From positions 1 through 64,000 of the forward strand of contig JAGFNQ010004759.1 of NCBI GenBank assembly GCA_024364735.1: a stretch of DNA of 64,000 nucleotides. Reading direction: 5' to 3'. The stretch is from Boesenbergia rotunda. Its lineage: Eukaryota; Streptophyta; Magnoliopsida; Zingiberales; Zingiberaceae. Below the pieces are notes generated by a model, which saw only the letters and a list, made by a program, of their open reading frames with translations, was not told the origin of the DNA and ran no database searches. How positions within the stretch are numbered: position 1 is the stretch's first letter; each line of letters begins with the position of its first letter. This document shows, in pieces, positions 21,669-31,217 of this stretch. A program made the position numbers and the translations under genes.

Positions 21669-21850
21669 CAAAACAAAAACAAAATATGATTTAAATACTA
21701 ACAAATATATATATCTATAGGATTTTCAAATTAATGGATTAATTACATTAAATAATAAACAAAACAAAAACAAAATATGATTTAAATACTAACAAATATA
21801 TATATCTATAGGATTTTCAAATTAATGGATTAATTACATTAAATAGTTTT
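21669..21850. repeat. Tandem duplication, 91-bp unit, near-identical
   Basis: The block CAAAACAAAAACAAAATATG through TTAATGGATTAATTACATTAAATA occurs twice, starting at 21669 and 21760. The copies are essentially identical, so the duplication is recent or an assembly duplication. It lies upstream of the hAT remnant in AT-rich DNA. Confidence 0.85.
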
Positions 21851-22322
21851 GATCGATGTATGAAATATTCTGAATTATAACTTTAATAATTACATAAAAC
21901 ATTCTCTTGTAAATGAATAAGAACAAAAATTGAAAAGAAACGTAGAAAATTAAATCAATCTCATATTGTAATTATTAATTTAATAATGAAGCTAATTATT
22001 AAAAAAAATTGGCTTATTTTATGTTTGTACAAAGGTTCATTATTAAATTATTTAATGTTTCTAACTAATTCTAGCATTTGTTATTTTACTTGTCTGTGAA
22101 GTTGAGGTTTCTACTTCTTGGCTTCTTCTGAGGCGAAGGTAGGGGGAGGAGGAATAAACAAGTGCAAATTGGATTGGAATTTTCAAAATTAGGAAATTTT
22201 CAGAAATAAAACATGATTAACAAGAAAATGAAAAGTATGATCATTTACCGACAAGGGAGCATTGTCCGAATTGTACAACGAAGGAGGGCAAAGCATAGCG
22301 AGAAAAATCAGCAACCCAACTA
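21851..22322. other. AT-rich spacer with possible LRR-gene exon end
   Basis: Mostly AT-rich with no transposon signature. On the minus strand, 22254-22322 continues directly from the LRR fragment into a splice-donor-like TCG|GTAAATG near 22252, so it may be the end of the same exon. The translation is not recognisable enough to call. Confidence 0.35.
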
Positions 22323-22545
22323 GTCACTTGGAATCTCGTCAGAAAGTAAGGGAGGCAGGATTTTACAAGAGAAATTGTTCATCATCAGGTCCAATGCGCT
22401 AAGGGCTGGAAGATCAGTGGCTCCACTTGTAATCTCACCGAAAAGGTGGTTCTTACTAAGGTCTAGCTTGACCAACCTTTTCAACTCCACAATAGAGCCC
22501 GGGACATAGCCGGAGATTTGATTCCCGGCTCATAGTAGTTGCAGT
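22323..22545 (-). pseudogene. Leucine-rich repeat gene fragment (part 1)
   Basis: The minus strand reads as two to three plant-type extracellular LRRs, with AGNQISGYVPGSIVELK, then LVKLDLSKNHLFGEI and LPALSALDLMMNNFS, matching the LxxLxLxxNxLxGxIP pattern. An in-frame stop lies just before AGNQ. The reading continues across the X solo LTR into 28120-28156 once the insertion and one duplicate copy of GCAGT are removed. Too little remains to say whether it was a receptor kinase or receptor-like protein. Confidence 0.7.
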
Positions 22546-23309
22546 TGTTAGGATGTATACTAAAAGTCTTGCCTTTTGTATAAGACATCTACATTTTGAA
22601 AGAAAATCACAAGATTACTGTTTGCATGTTTATATTAGTATGTGCATTTTGTCTAATACTTTACATTGTAGATAATATGGTGTGTGTTGTCACACAGAAG
22701 ATCATATTATCAGTTCCTTGAAGAGTATAAGTAGAGGCTCATAACCGAGATGTATTTAGATAAACCATCGGATGGTTGTAGTGTAATTTGGTGTTGGTTT
22801 TGTTGATGTAGTCTGACCCGATTGTTGTTTTAGTATTGACAACGATTTAAGTTTGGTTGAGCAAATTTGGATTAAGTCCTGGTCGAGGACTGGGCATGAA
22901 ATCCTAGTGAGTAAAGCCAGGTCCTAGCTTGGGAGTGTTGAGGCAATCGACCTAAGAATGATCGGGAAGATCATGATTTTGATGTGTGTACCAATATGTT
23001 TAAGGTTAGGGTGTTGGTTGTATTTGATATGTGTGATTAAGTTTGCAGGACTTGGAGAATCACACTTGGTGGACATATCCGAGGGACGAGAGCCGAGGGA
23101 GGAGAGCTCCAATGGCAAGCCGGGAAGTGGACTTCAAGGGCACACGTGAAGGGTGGCATGGAGGCAAGCCAAGGGAAGGCTTGCGTGCGCATCCGAGGGA
23201 CGATAGCCAGAGGAAGATAACTTCAAGGGGTGAGCCAAGGGAGTAGACCTGAAGGCACACGCGAGGAAGAAGGTCCGGAGTGGCTGGAGCTGAGTTGTGA
23301 GGCAGGGCA

Positions 23310-23516
23310 GTCGACTGGCCTTGGGGCAGTCGACTGCTAAAACCCACAGAAAGTTTACGGCATCGGACCAGTCGACTGCCCCTGGGGCAGTCGACTGGTA
23401 TACCCCGAAACTAGCCGTTGGCTAGCCATTAATGCTGGGCCAGTCGACTGTCCTTGGGGTAGTCGACTGGTGCGGGCTGGACAGCATGCGAGGCTGTCCT
23501 TTACTCCTATAAAAGG
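23310..23516 (+). promoter_or_regulatory. CAGTCGACTG palindrome cluster followed by TATA box
   Basis: Palindromes of the type CAGTCGACTG occur at about 23308-23335, 23370-23398 and 23440-23470, separated by CC(C/T)TGGGG-type spacers. TATAAAAGG follows at 23508-23516. The TATA box lies between CTCCT and AGGAG, a short inverted repeat. The same palindrome is found in the unrelated gag-only Copia LTRs at 12114 and 17018. Confidence 0.65.
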
Positions 23517-23834
23517 AGGACTATTTGGCTCAATTATTTTACCGTTCTTGTGTGTAACAAAGTGCTGCTAGTGCCAAGAGTCCTCAACCCTTCCTCTAGT
23601 GATTACTTGCATCTTGTAAAGAGAAAGAGCATAAGATTGTAAAGGTTTTCTCCACCTTGAAGGAGGGTTTCATAGTGGAGGTGGTGAACTCGTGCGGATC
23701 CTTGGATTAGTCACCCTTAGGGGTGGATACCAAGTAAAACACTGTGAGTTAGCATTGATTTTATTTTATATCTTGTGGTGTGCTAACCATCTTGTAGAGA
23801 AAAGCCTAGCCATCGATCCTAACAGGGAGGCTAG

Positions 23835-24230
23835 GTGATGAAAGCCTGGTGAGTGAAGCCAGGTCCTAGCTTGGAAAGCTAGGTTGGATGAAAGCCTGGT
23901 GAGTGAAGCCAGGTCCTAGCTTGGGAAGCTAGGTTGGATGAAAGCCTGGTGAGTGAAGCCAGGTCCTAGCTTGGGAAGCTAGGTGATGAAAGCCTGGTGA
24001 GTGAAGCCAGGTCCTAGCTTGGGAAGCTAGGTTAGATGAAAGTCCGGTGAGTGAAGCCAGGTCCTAGCTTGGGAAGCTAGGTTGGATGAAAGCCTGGTGA
24101 GTGAAGCCAGGTCCTAGCTTGGGAAGCTAGGTTGACTGAAATCCTGGTGAGTGAAGCCAGGTCCTAGCTTGGGAAGCTAGGTTGATTGAAGTCCCGGTGA
24201 GTGAAACTGGGCATGGAGTCTTGGTCCGGG
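23835..24230 (+). repeat. Eight tandem ~50-bp units, each with two hairpins
   Basis: Units start near 23836, 23886, 23936, 23984, 24034, 24084, 24134 and 24184. Each contains CCTGGT-GAGTGAA-GCCAGG followed by CCTAGCTT-GGG-AAGCTAGG. In the last unit the first stem becomes CCCGGT/ACTGGG, changed on both arms and still able to pair in RNA with one G-U. The spacing (48-50 bp) is regular. There are no unique spacers, so this is not a CRISPR array. Confidence 0.85.
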
Positions 24231-24304
24231 GGACCATGATGAGTCAGAGAAGGCTAGGGAGGTCGTTCTCTTGACTTAGAGTTGACATGGGAGTCCCTGG
24301 ATCG

Positions 24305-24820
24305 GTCTGGTGACCGATCAGGGAAGTTGGCAAGAAATCCTTGTTGTGATCGGTCTGGTGACCGATCCAGAGAAGGCTGATCGGTCTGGTGACCGATCAG
24401 GGAGAGAACAGAGAATCCTTGGTTGGCTTCTGTTTGGCTCCTGATCGGTCTGGTGACCGATCAGGGAGACCTCCTGATCGTTCCGGTGAACGATCGAATG
24501 TCGCGAGCTCCTCACTATAACCGATCAGGCTGGGGCCTGATCGGTCAGGGAGTGCCCTGATCGGTCCCCAAACTGATCAGGCCACAACCTGATCGGTCTG
24601 GTGACCGATCAGCCGTGTAATTCCTGCGGGTAGTGGCAAGCAGATTTCTGGATCAGTCTGGTGACCGATCTGGTGATCGGTCACAAGAATCCACGATTTC
24701 TGACTTCTCACCGTGGACCGATCATGCTGGAGCCTGATCGGAGCCTGATCGGTCAAGGCTAACCCTGATCGATCTGGTGACTGATCAGGGTCCTCTCTGA
24801 TCGGTCCGGTGACCGATTAG
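24305..24820 (+). repeat. GATCGGTC-TGGT-GACCGATC palindrome/hairpin cluster
   Basis: About eight copies of an 8-bp inverted repeat around a TGGT or CGGT loop are spread over 500 bp, with further half-sites. One copy at 24476-24495 is GATCGTTC-CGGT-GAACGATC, where both arms changed together. Some copies have mismatches. The region lies after the TATA box of the same LTR. Confidence 0.8.
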
Positions 24821-25976
24821 AAGCTGAACTTTAATTTGAAATCGATGTCAGACGCTCTAATCACGTCTGTTTTCTCTGCGCTTTCTCCGATACATTGTAA
24901 TTTCCTTGTGATATGCTTTGCTAAGTGTCTGATAAGCTTGCAGGTAATGGAAGATGACCCAAACAAAGGTGGAGGGTCAACTGGAGACTTTCTTCACTTC
25001 AGGTTTGGATGTTTTCTCTTCACAGGTCTCAACGACTTTTGGCGTGCGGCTAGCAACTGACGGAGGCTCAGCTGGAGAGGGTCTTCAGTGGACTGAGCGC
25101 TCAGGGAGTCAGGGGCCAGGCTGTGGCTCAGTGGATGCTGATGGAGAGCCTGGTGATGGGAGCAGAAGCTTAAGGCAAAGTTGGAAGTAGAGGAGCGGAA
25201 CAAGGGTGAACAGACAGAAACTTGGGAAGTTTGGCTGGGCTATGCTTGTGCTCTCTGTTGCTTTGTGCTTGAGTGTTCTTGCTTGACTGTTCCTTGTAAG
25301 CGTTCCTTCTTGTTTGATCTCTTGTACTGAGTTTCAATCATCCGTGAGATTTGTGAAGAGGTTTCTCCACCGAGAAGAAGACTTTACTATATCCGGGTTC
25401 ACCTAGGGCTTGATCTGCCGACAATCAAGGGATCGCCCACCTCACGGGCATGTCAAGGAGTAGGGGCAAGTTATCCCCGAACCTTGTACATCTCCGTCTT
25501 AGCGATTGGTTTGTGTGTTCTTTGTTTCTGCTCTTTTGTTTGGTTTTGTATTGCTTCCGCTGTTGCTAACCGTTAAGTGTAGAAGATTTTAAAAGAGCAA
25601 CTTCTTTGTGTCTGGCTACATTCACCCCCTCTTTAGCCATCCAAAGACCAACAGGTTTGTCTTAACTATAAAATTATACTAGTACACTTTGTGTGTATTG
25701 AGCAGGACCGACATAGAGGTGATTCAATTTATACTGACTTTATAATTGGATCAGACCTCAGTATATTATGGAGTACATGCTATGAATCCCGATATAATAA
25801 CGGACACATGTACTTAATATTTATTTCATTGATTTACCAATGGGCGAGATTTATTCTGTTAAATCGATAGATCACATAAATTAGAAAATAATATTATTTA
25901 CATGGTGTGCCCTTGATTATAGATGAAAATCGTGTCCTGGTGAGTTGGGTTGATGATGCCCCCTTGATGAGCTCAT

Positions 25977-27768
25977 AAGGTTCATCATGTTAAAATCCTG
26001 CAGGTGAACTTGGTCCAACATGATAATAAGGATGAGTGGTACTAATCAAGGAGTTAGATGTTGATTAATTAAAATTATTAGTAATTTAAATTAATTAACG
26101 AGCATTCGATATCTTAAACACGGAGAGAAAATTATACTCATAATAGGTGGAACCCATATGTAAATATGGGGGTTGGTGAGGTAGTTCAATGAAAAGCCTT
26201 TAGTGGAATGGTTCTTCATTAATGGATCGGGCCTTGATCCATTAGGTGGCCAAGACCCAACTCCTCCTCATGGTCCTTATTGTAGCCCTATAAATACCCC
26301 ATGTAGTCATGATACCAAGAGACAATTGAAGACATCCAAGCCTTGGTTTCTCTCCTTTCTCCTAGGGCTTGTGGGCGTCGGCTACTCCAAGGTGGTGGGG
26401 CGGAAAGAAGAGCAGGTCTCTTCTTTGCTTCATCTTCTTCTTCACTTCCATCCTTCTTCTCCTTGAGGGGCTTGCGGCTTGTTCTAGATAAGGAAGGGTT
26501 TTGGCTCCTCCTTTGGCCAACGACGCAAACACAAGGAGGGAGGGAAGTGGGCACCGACACAAGCAAGGTAAAGGGGTTCCGGGTGGCTTCGTAAGGAGGA
26601 AAGAATTCTATCTTTCTCTTCTTCTTCATCATCCTCTTCTTCCTCCTTTGTCTACTCGGTGGACAGCGCAAGGTGGAGGAGAGATTCCTTCTTCTTTGGC
26701 CGGCGGCACAACAAGAAGAAAGAAGGGTTTCTATCCTTCTTTAGTTGGCGCAACCAAGAGGAGAAGGAAGGAGGGTCTTGGTGGCTTTCGGTTCTTGGTA
26801 GATCGTCGCCCACACGACGTCCAAGAGGGGAGGGTCATATAATAAAAGATCAAGAGGTAATGAGAGGTATAAAAGGTTCATCATGTTAAAATCCTGCAGG
26901 TGAACTTGGTCCAACATGATAATAAGGATGAGTGGTACTAATCAAGGAGTTAGATGTTGATTAATTAAAATTATTAGTAATTTAAATTAATTAACGAGCA
27001 TTCGATATCTTAAACACGGAGAGAAAATTATACTCATAATAGGTGGAACCCATATGTAAATATGGGGGTTGGTGAGGTAGTTCAATGAAAAGCCTTTAGT
27101 GGAATGGTTCTTCATTAATGGATCGGGCCTTGATCCATTAGGTGGCCAAGACCCAACTCCTCCTCATGGTCCTTATTGTAGCCCTATAAATACCCCATGT
27201 AGTCATGATACCAAGAGACAATTGAAGACATCCAAGCCTTGGTTTCTCTCCTCTCTCCTAGGGCTTGTGGGCGTCGGCTACTCCAAGGTGGTGGGGCGGA
27301 AAGAAGAGCAGGTCTCTTCTTTGCTTCATCTTCTTCTTCACTTCCATCCTTCTTCTCCTTGAGGGGCTTGCGGCTTGTTCTAGATAAGGAAGGGTTTTGG
27401 CTCCTCCTTTGGCCAGCGGCGCAAACACAAGGAGGGAGGGAAGTGGGCACCGACACAAGCAAGGTAAAGGGGTTCCGGGTGGCTTCGTAAGGAGGAAAGA
27501 ATTCTATCTTTCTCTTCTTCTTCATCATCCTCTTCTTCCTCCTTTGTCTACTCGGTGGACAGCGCAAGGTGGAGGAGGGATTCCTTCTTCTTTGGCCGGC
27601 GGCACAACAAGAAGAAAGAAGGGTTTCTATCCTTCTTTAGTTGGCGCAACCAAGAGGAGAAGGAAGGAGGGTCTTGGTGGCTTTCGGTTCTTGGTAGATC
27701 GTCGCCCACACGACGTCCAAGAGGGGAGGGTCATATAATAAAAGATCAAGAGGTAATGAGAGGTATAA
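25977..27768 (+). repeat. Tandem duplication of 896 bp inside the X LTR
   Basis: The segment beginning AGGTTCATCATGTTAAAATC at 25977 is repeated from 26873, each copy ending GAGAGGTATAA. I see only a few substitutions between copies (for example near 26350/27246 and 26520/27416). The X relative at 52466-54304 has a single copy, so the duplication is specific to this locus, or is an assembly duplication. Confidence 0.9.
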
Positions 27769-28119
27769 ATTTCTCCCATGGTTCCTTTGAATTATATTAT
27801 TTCATGTGGTATAATTAATTTTCTTGATCATTAATTATTTGTTAATTAATTATGATAATTAATTATGTTGGACCCCGATGATAAACATAAAAATCGGCTA
27901 TCCGCTCGTCGTCTTTTTCGCAACTAATTGGTTAGGCGAGTTACAAGCCATGAACAACATGTTTGGCCAAGTTGTAACTTGAATCAATTAGTACGACGTC
28001 GTGACTGTCGTTTGGGAGATAAGTCTCCATTCGGATTAAATTTTTTATTTCATGGACATGGAGAGGTTTCCCATGGACGACCCGGTATTCGCTTAGGAAA
28101 CCCGCCAAGCTATCCAACA

Positions 28120-28156
28120 GCAGTGAGGGAGGGTCGGAGGACTTGGTGAGGAGAAT
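28120..28156 (-). pseudogene. Leucine-rich repeat gene fragment (part 2)
   Basis: After the target duplication GCAGT the minus strand continues the LRR frame (SSDPPSLQ...), which leads into part 1 across the X insertion. It is cut at 28157 by the next LTR (TGTAGGACC), so the upstream part of the gene is missing. Confidence 0.55.
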
Positions 28157-29304
28157 TGTAGGACCGATGCATGTGAGAGGGGGGGAGGGTCAATCACGTG
28201 TCTTTAAAATATCTCTTTTCGGATTTTATAAAACAAGTGTGCGACAAAAAATTAAAGCAGAAAACACAAATAGAAGAACATAAGTGATTTACTTGGTTTG
28301 AAACCTTCAACGACTCCTTCTCTAAGACTCAGGTTCACTTGACCGATCCGATGGGTAATCTACTAAGTCTCTCTACCTATAAACTCTCGGTAGAGCAGTC
28401 GAGTACAAAAGAATACGGAGGAAGTGTAACACCTTACACTTCCTTTAAATAGTAAATTAAATAATATAAATTATGCATTACCAACATGAAGTAAAATTCT
28501 GGATGCATTCACGTATTAGTGTCAATCTTCCAGCAACGGTTGGACGTAGACAAGTAGTAGAGCAACCGTGGTGTGAAGACGGAGTAGTAGAGTGATCAAA
28601 ATAGCTTTAAGAAGAGTTGTTCTCGATGAGTTGTTTGAATCATTCATTTATAGATTGATCAGGGCACCCTCAATCCAACCCAGGATGCCCTCAATCAAAA
28701 AATCTGATTGGATCCAAGCTCTGTTCATCTTATCCGGTTGAAGGCGCCCTCAATCCAACTTGAGGCGCCTTACTTTTAAGCTGAAGCACCCTCAATCCAC
28801 TTGAGGCACCTCACTTCAGCCGAAATTCTATTTTCACCTCTTCTGTGCTGAGAGGGCCTCAACCCACCTAGGGCGCCCTCAGTATGAACTAAGGCACCTC
28901 CAATCAGATTAGAGGCACCTTAGACACTGTTCATCCATGACTCTTTTTACAAATCTCACCCTGTAAGAAGATATTAGTCCAAAAATAAAGTATACCCTTT
29001 AAAATAGAGTTAGCACACTTATAAATATGGTAAACATAATATGATTATTAATTAGATCCTGTCTTCCAGGATCTAGTCAAGGTCTCAGCTTAGATCTTTG
29101 AAATAGTTTTAAGCTAGATCGCGCCTATGATCCCACCAGGGACTTGTCCTCACTGGATCTCTCCTCCAACGATCTACCTTACTTACCATTTGCAGCTTTA
29201 CCAGGCTTCATTGACCCACCAAGTGTTCCTGCCAGATGCCCATCTGGACTTTAGAATTCTGGCCACACCAGTCGACTGCCACAGGGGTAGTCGACTGGTC
29301 CTTC
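28157..29304 (-). mobile_element. Partial LTR of a Copia-like element (AGGCGCC type)
   Basis: The left end TGTAGGACCGATGC, with the following G-rich GAGGGGGGGAGGGTCAATC, corresponds in layout to the terminus of the gag-only Copia LTR at 12114, so this LTR reads leftwards. On the minus strand a TATA-like CTATAAAT lies near 28650, with a cluster of AGGCGCC/GGCGCC-type palindromes upstream at about 28660-28925. The right side is cut at 29305 by the Y-family LTR, just after a CAGTCGACTG pair (29269-29298). No partner LTR was identified. Confidence 0.55.
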
Positions 29305-30526
29305 TGTTGGTGCAGGCAGCACCTAAGTCAAACCGGATGAGTTCACTGAGTGTGCAGAAAGAAGTCCTGGCGAAGGGCTGCTGGGCACCTAGCGAAGGGC
29401 TGCTAGGCATCGAAACCCTAAGACCTGGCGAAGGGCTGCTAGGCACTGAAGATCTGGCGAAGGGCTGCTAGGCACTGAAGATCTGGCGAAGGGCTGTTAG
29501 GCACCTGGCGAAGGGATGCTGGCCAAAAGTCCAACCGGATGAGCCGATTGGCAAAAGGTAAACTCTCTTGAGAGGAGTAGGTGAGGGCGCGTTCCCCGTC
29601 GAGGGAACAGTAGGTGTCGGTTTGACCTAGGGTTCCATTTGGGAGACCCAAAGTTAGAACCAAGACAGCTACGGCTGTAAAAACTAACTAATATTCTTGC
29701 CTTGTTTGTGTTAGTACTAACCTTGAATGCAAGGACCGAAGGAGTGTGTTTCTGCAGCTCAAAATGCCCCAAAGGAGAGGGGCATGCAGCTGGGCTAGGC
29801 ACCCGGGAGGTCTCGGGTGCCCAAGGTCAAAGCTAAACAAGCAGTTAAGCAAGAATCGCTTCGAAATAACACTGGGCTAGGCGCCCGGGAGGTCCCGGGC
29901 GCCCAAGGTCAAAGCCAAAGATGTGTCGAAGCAAAATCAGCCACGAAGCCAGCGGACCCAGTCAAGCTAGGCGCCCGAGAGGTCCCAGGCATCCCAGTCA
30001 GCTCCAGAGCCGATTCGAAGGGGATAAGCGCTGGCCAAGCTTCGGATAGAGGTTCTCGGATTCGAAGGCACGTGTGAGGAGCCCCCGACGTCCCAATCGC
30101 CCCCAGGAGCACTATAAAAGGGGCTCGACCCCAAGGCTTCAAGACAACAATTTTCCAACGCCTCTAAGCTTCTCGTTCAAGCGCGCTGCTCCGGCAAACT
30201 CCGATCTCGACATTTCAGCGCAGCCGATGACCCTCTGCTCCGAAGTACGATCCACACCGGGAGTCGGTAACGAAAAGTGTATTCGTTTATTTACTGCACT
30301 ACTATTGTATCAAATTTTGTAAATCTTTGCGTTATTATAGAATTTCCCGTAGTAAACGGTCAAGGACCGTGGACCTTGGAGTAGGAGCCGACCGCGACTC
30401 CGAACCAAGTAAAAAAATACCTGTGTCCCTCGTGTTTGTTTTTAATTCCGCTGCGTATTTTCTTTTAAGTCTTATCCGAAAAGTTTTCACGATATTCACC
30501 CCCCTATCGTGTTTCTCGTTCCAACA
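29305..30526 (+). repeat. 5' LTR of family Y element (copy 2)
   Basis: It begins TGTTGGTGCAGGC and ends CGTTCCAACA, directly followed by AG and a PBS. It has six 6-8-6 hairpins (29365-29522), GGCGCCC palindromes (about 29795-30000), a G-box at 30069-30074 and TATAAAAG at 30113-30120. It aligns with 17686-19030 and 57765-59132, with numerous differences. Confidence 0.9.
30069..30120 (+). promoter_or_regulatory. LTR promoter: G-box and TATA box
   Basis: CACGTG at 30069-30074 lies 44 bp upstream of TATAAAAG at 30113. This copy lacks the long G run seen next to the G-box in copies 1 and 3, but the spacing is kept. Confidence 0.65.
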
Positions 30527-30528
30527 AG

Positions 30529-30540
30529 TGGTATCAGAGC
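30529..30540 (+). promoter_or_regulatory. Primer-binding site, initiator tRNA-Met type
   Basis: TGGTATCAGAGC lies two bases after the LTR end at 30526, a classical Copia primer-binding site. Confidence 0.93.
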
Positions 30541-30745
30541 GGGGTAGCTTAAATTTGGTGCAACCACAAATTTGGGATTTTTTTAGATTTTTACGATTTT
30601 TTTATTTTTTTCGATCGAACTTTTATCGTTAATCGAGGTTGGTGTAACACCACTCGATAATTTTTTTTATATCTTCTTCCCACACTGCTAATCCAAGACT
30701 AAATCTTGGGACGGTTTTTTGTTGCTATTATTTCAGAATTTCTAA

Positions 30746-31217
30746 ATGACCATGCAAGAGGGCTTCAGTACAGCCAAACCACCATTCTTTAGTGGGGAGG
30801 ACTTCTCCTACTGGAAGAGTCGGATGGAAGTCCACCTGAAAACTCAGGTGGACATGTGGATAATCATCCAATTTGGTTTGGAAATCCAGAAAAATGCTGA
30901 AGGAGTGACACAACCTTACACCGAATGGGACGCCTCACTAAAAAGGAAGATCGAGGCGGATGCTAAAGCGACCCAGACACTTCAATGTGGTCTAACCAAA
31001 GAAGAGATGAACCGGTGGGACCATTCAACATCGCGAAGGATCTTTGGGGTAAGTTAATTGAATTGCACGAAGGAACCTCCGACACCCGAATCAGCAAGAG
31101 GGACCTACTGCTAAACAAACTCTACACTATCAAAATGAACGACGGCGAGCCAGCAACCCAGCTCCATGCCAGAATCCAAGAGTTGATGAACGACCTACAC
31201 TCAATCGGTCACAAGGT
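30746..31217 (+). pseudogene. Family Y gag, frameshifted and truncated
   Basis: From the ATG at 30746 the frame reads the UBN2/gag N-terminus (PPFFSGEDFSYWKSRMEVHL, then VDMWIIIQFGLEI). Around 31008 a one-base indel shifts it into the frame of 30985-31248, which continues gag (DLWGKLIELHEG, ISKRDLLLNKLYTIKM, LHARIQELMNDLHSIG). It stops where family A LTR sequence begins at 31218. No zinc knuckle or pol remains. A second copy of the same gag start lies at 59366. Confidence 0.82.

Larger units (their letters stand above)
22792..25653 (+). mobile_element. LTR-like insertion (about 2.9 kb) nested in the X solo LTR
   Basis: TGTTGGTTTTGTTGATG begins at 22792 where homology to the X family breaks off. 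...CATCCAAAGACCAACA ends at 25653, after which X sequence resumes (AGGTTTGTCTTAACTA compared with GGTTGGTCTTGACCAT in the other X copy). The end region CTACATTCACCCCCTC is typical of long Copia LTRs. There is no PBS or coding region, so it looks like a long solo LTR. A clean target duplication was not found (TTTGG before, GGTTT after). Internal features are CAGTCGACTG palindromes, a TATA box at 23508, eight 50-bp hairpin repeats, and a GATCGGTC palindrome array. Confidence 0.7.
22546..28119 (+). mobile_element. Solo LTR, family X, enlarged by a nested insertion and a tandem duplication
   Basis: It begins TGTTAGGATGTATAC and ends CTATCCAACA, flanked by GCAGT (22541-22545, 28120-28124). Without the nested insertion (22792-25653) and one copy of the 896-bp duplication, about 1816 bp remain, close to the 1839-bp relative at 52466-54304 on the other strand; the two align over most of their length. 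Long open frames in the duplicated region (for example 127 codons at 26288-26671) appear in both copies and follow from LTR sequence. I see no gene in it. Confidence 0.9.

Noticed and set aside
23835..24230. CRISPR-like regular array
   Set aside because: There are no unique spacers; units are contiguous tandem copies in a plant LTR.
22787..25658. Target-site duplication for the nested insertion at 22792-25653
   Set aside because: TTTGG and GGTTT do not match; no clean 5-bp repeat was found, so the boundary stays approximate.
26203..27818. Open frames of 83-127 codons on both strands, present twice
   Set aside because: They fall in the duplicated part of a solo LTR, overlap each other on both strands and show no domain; they are shadows of GC-rich repeat sequence.
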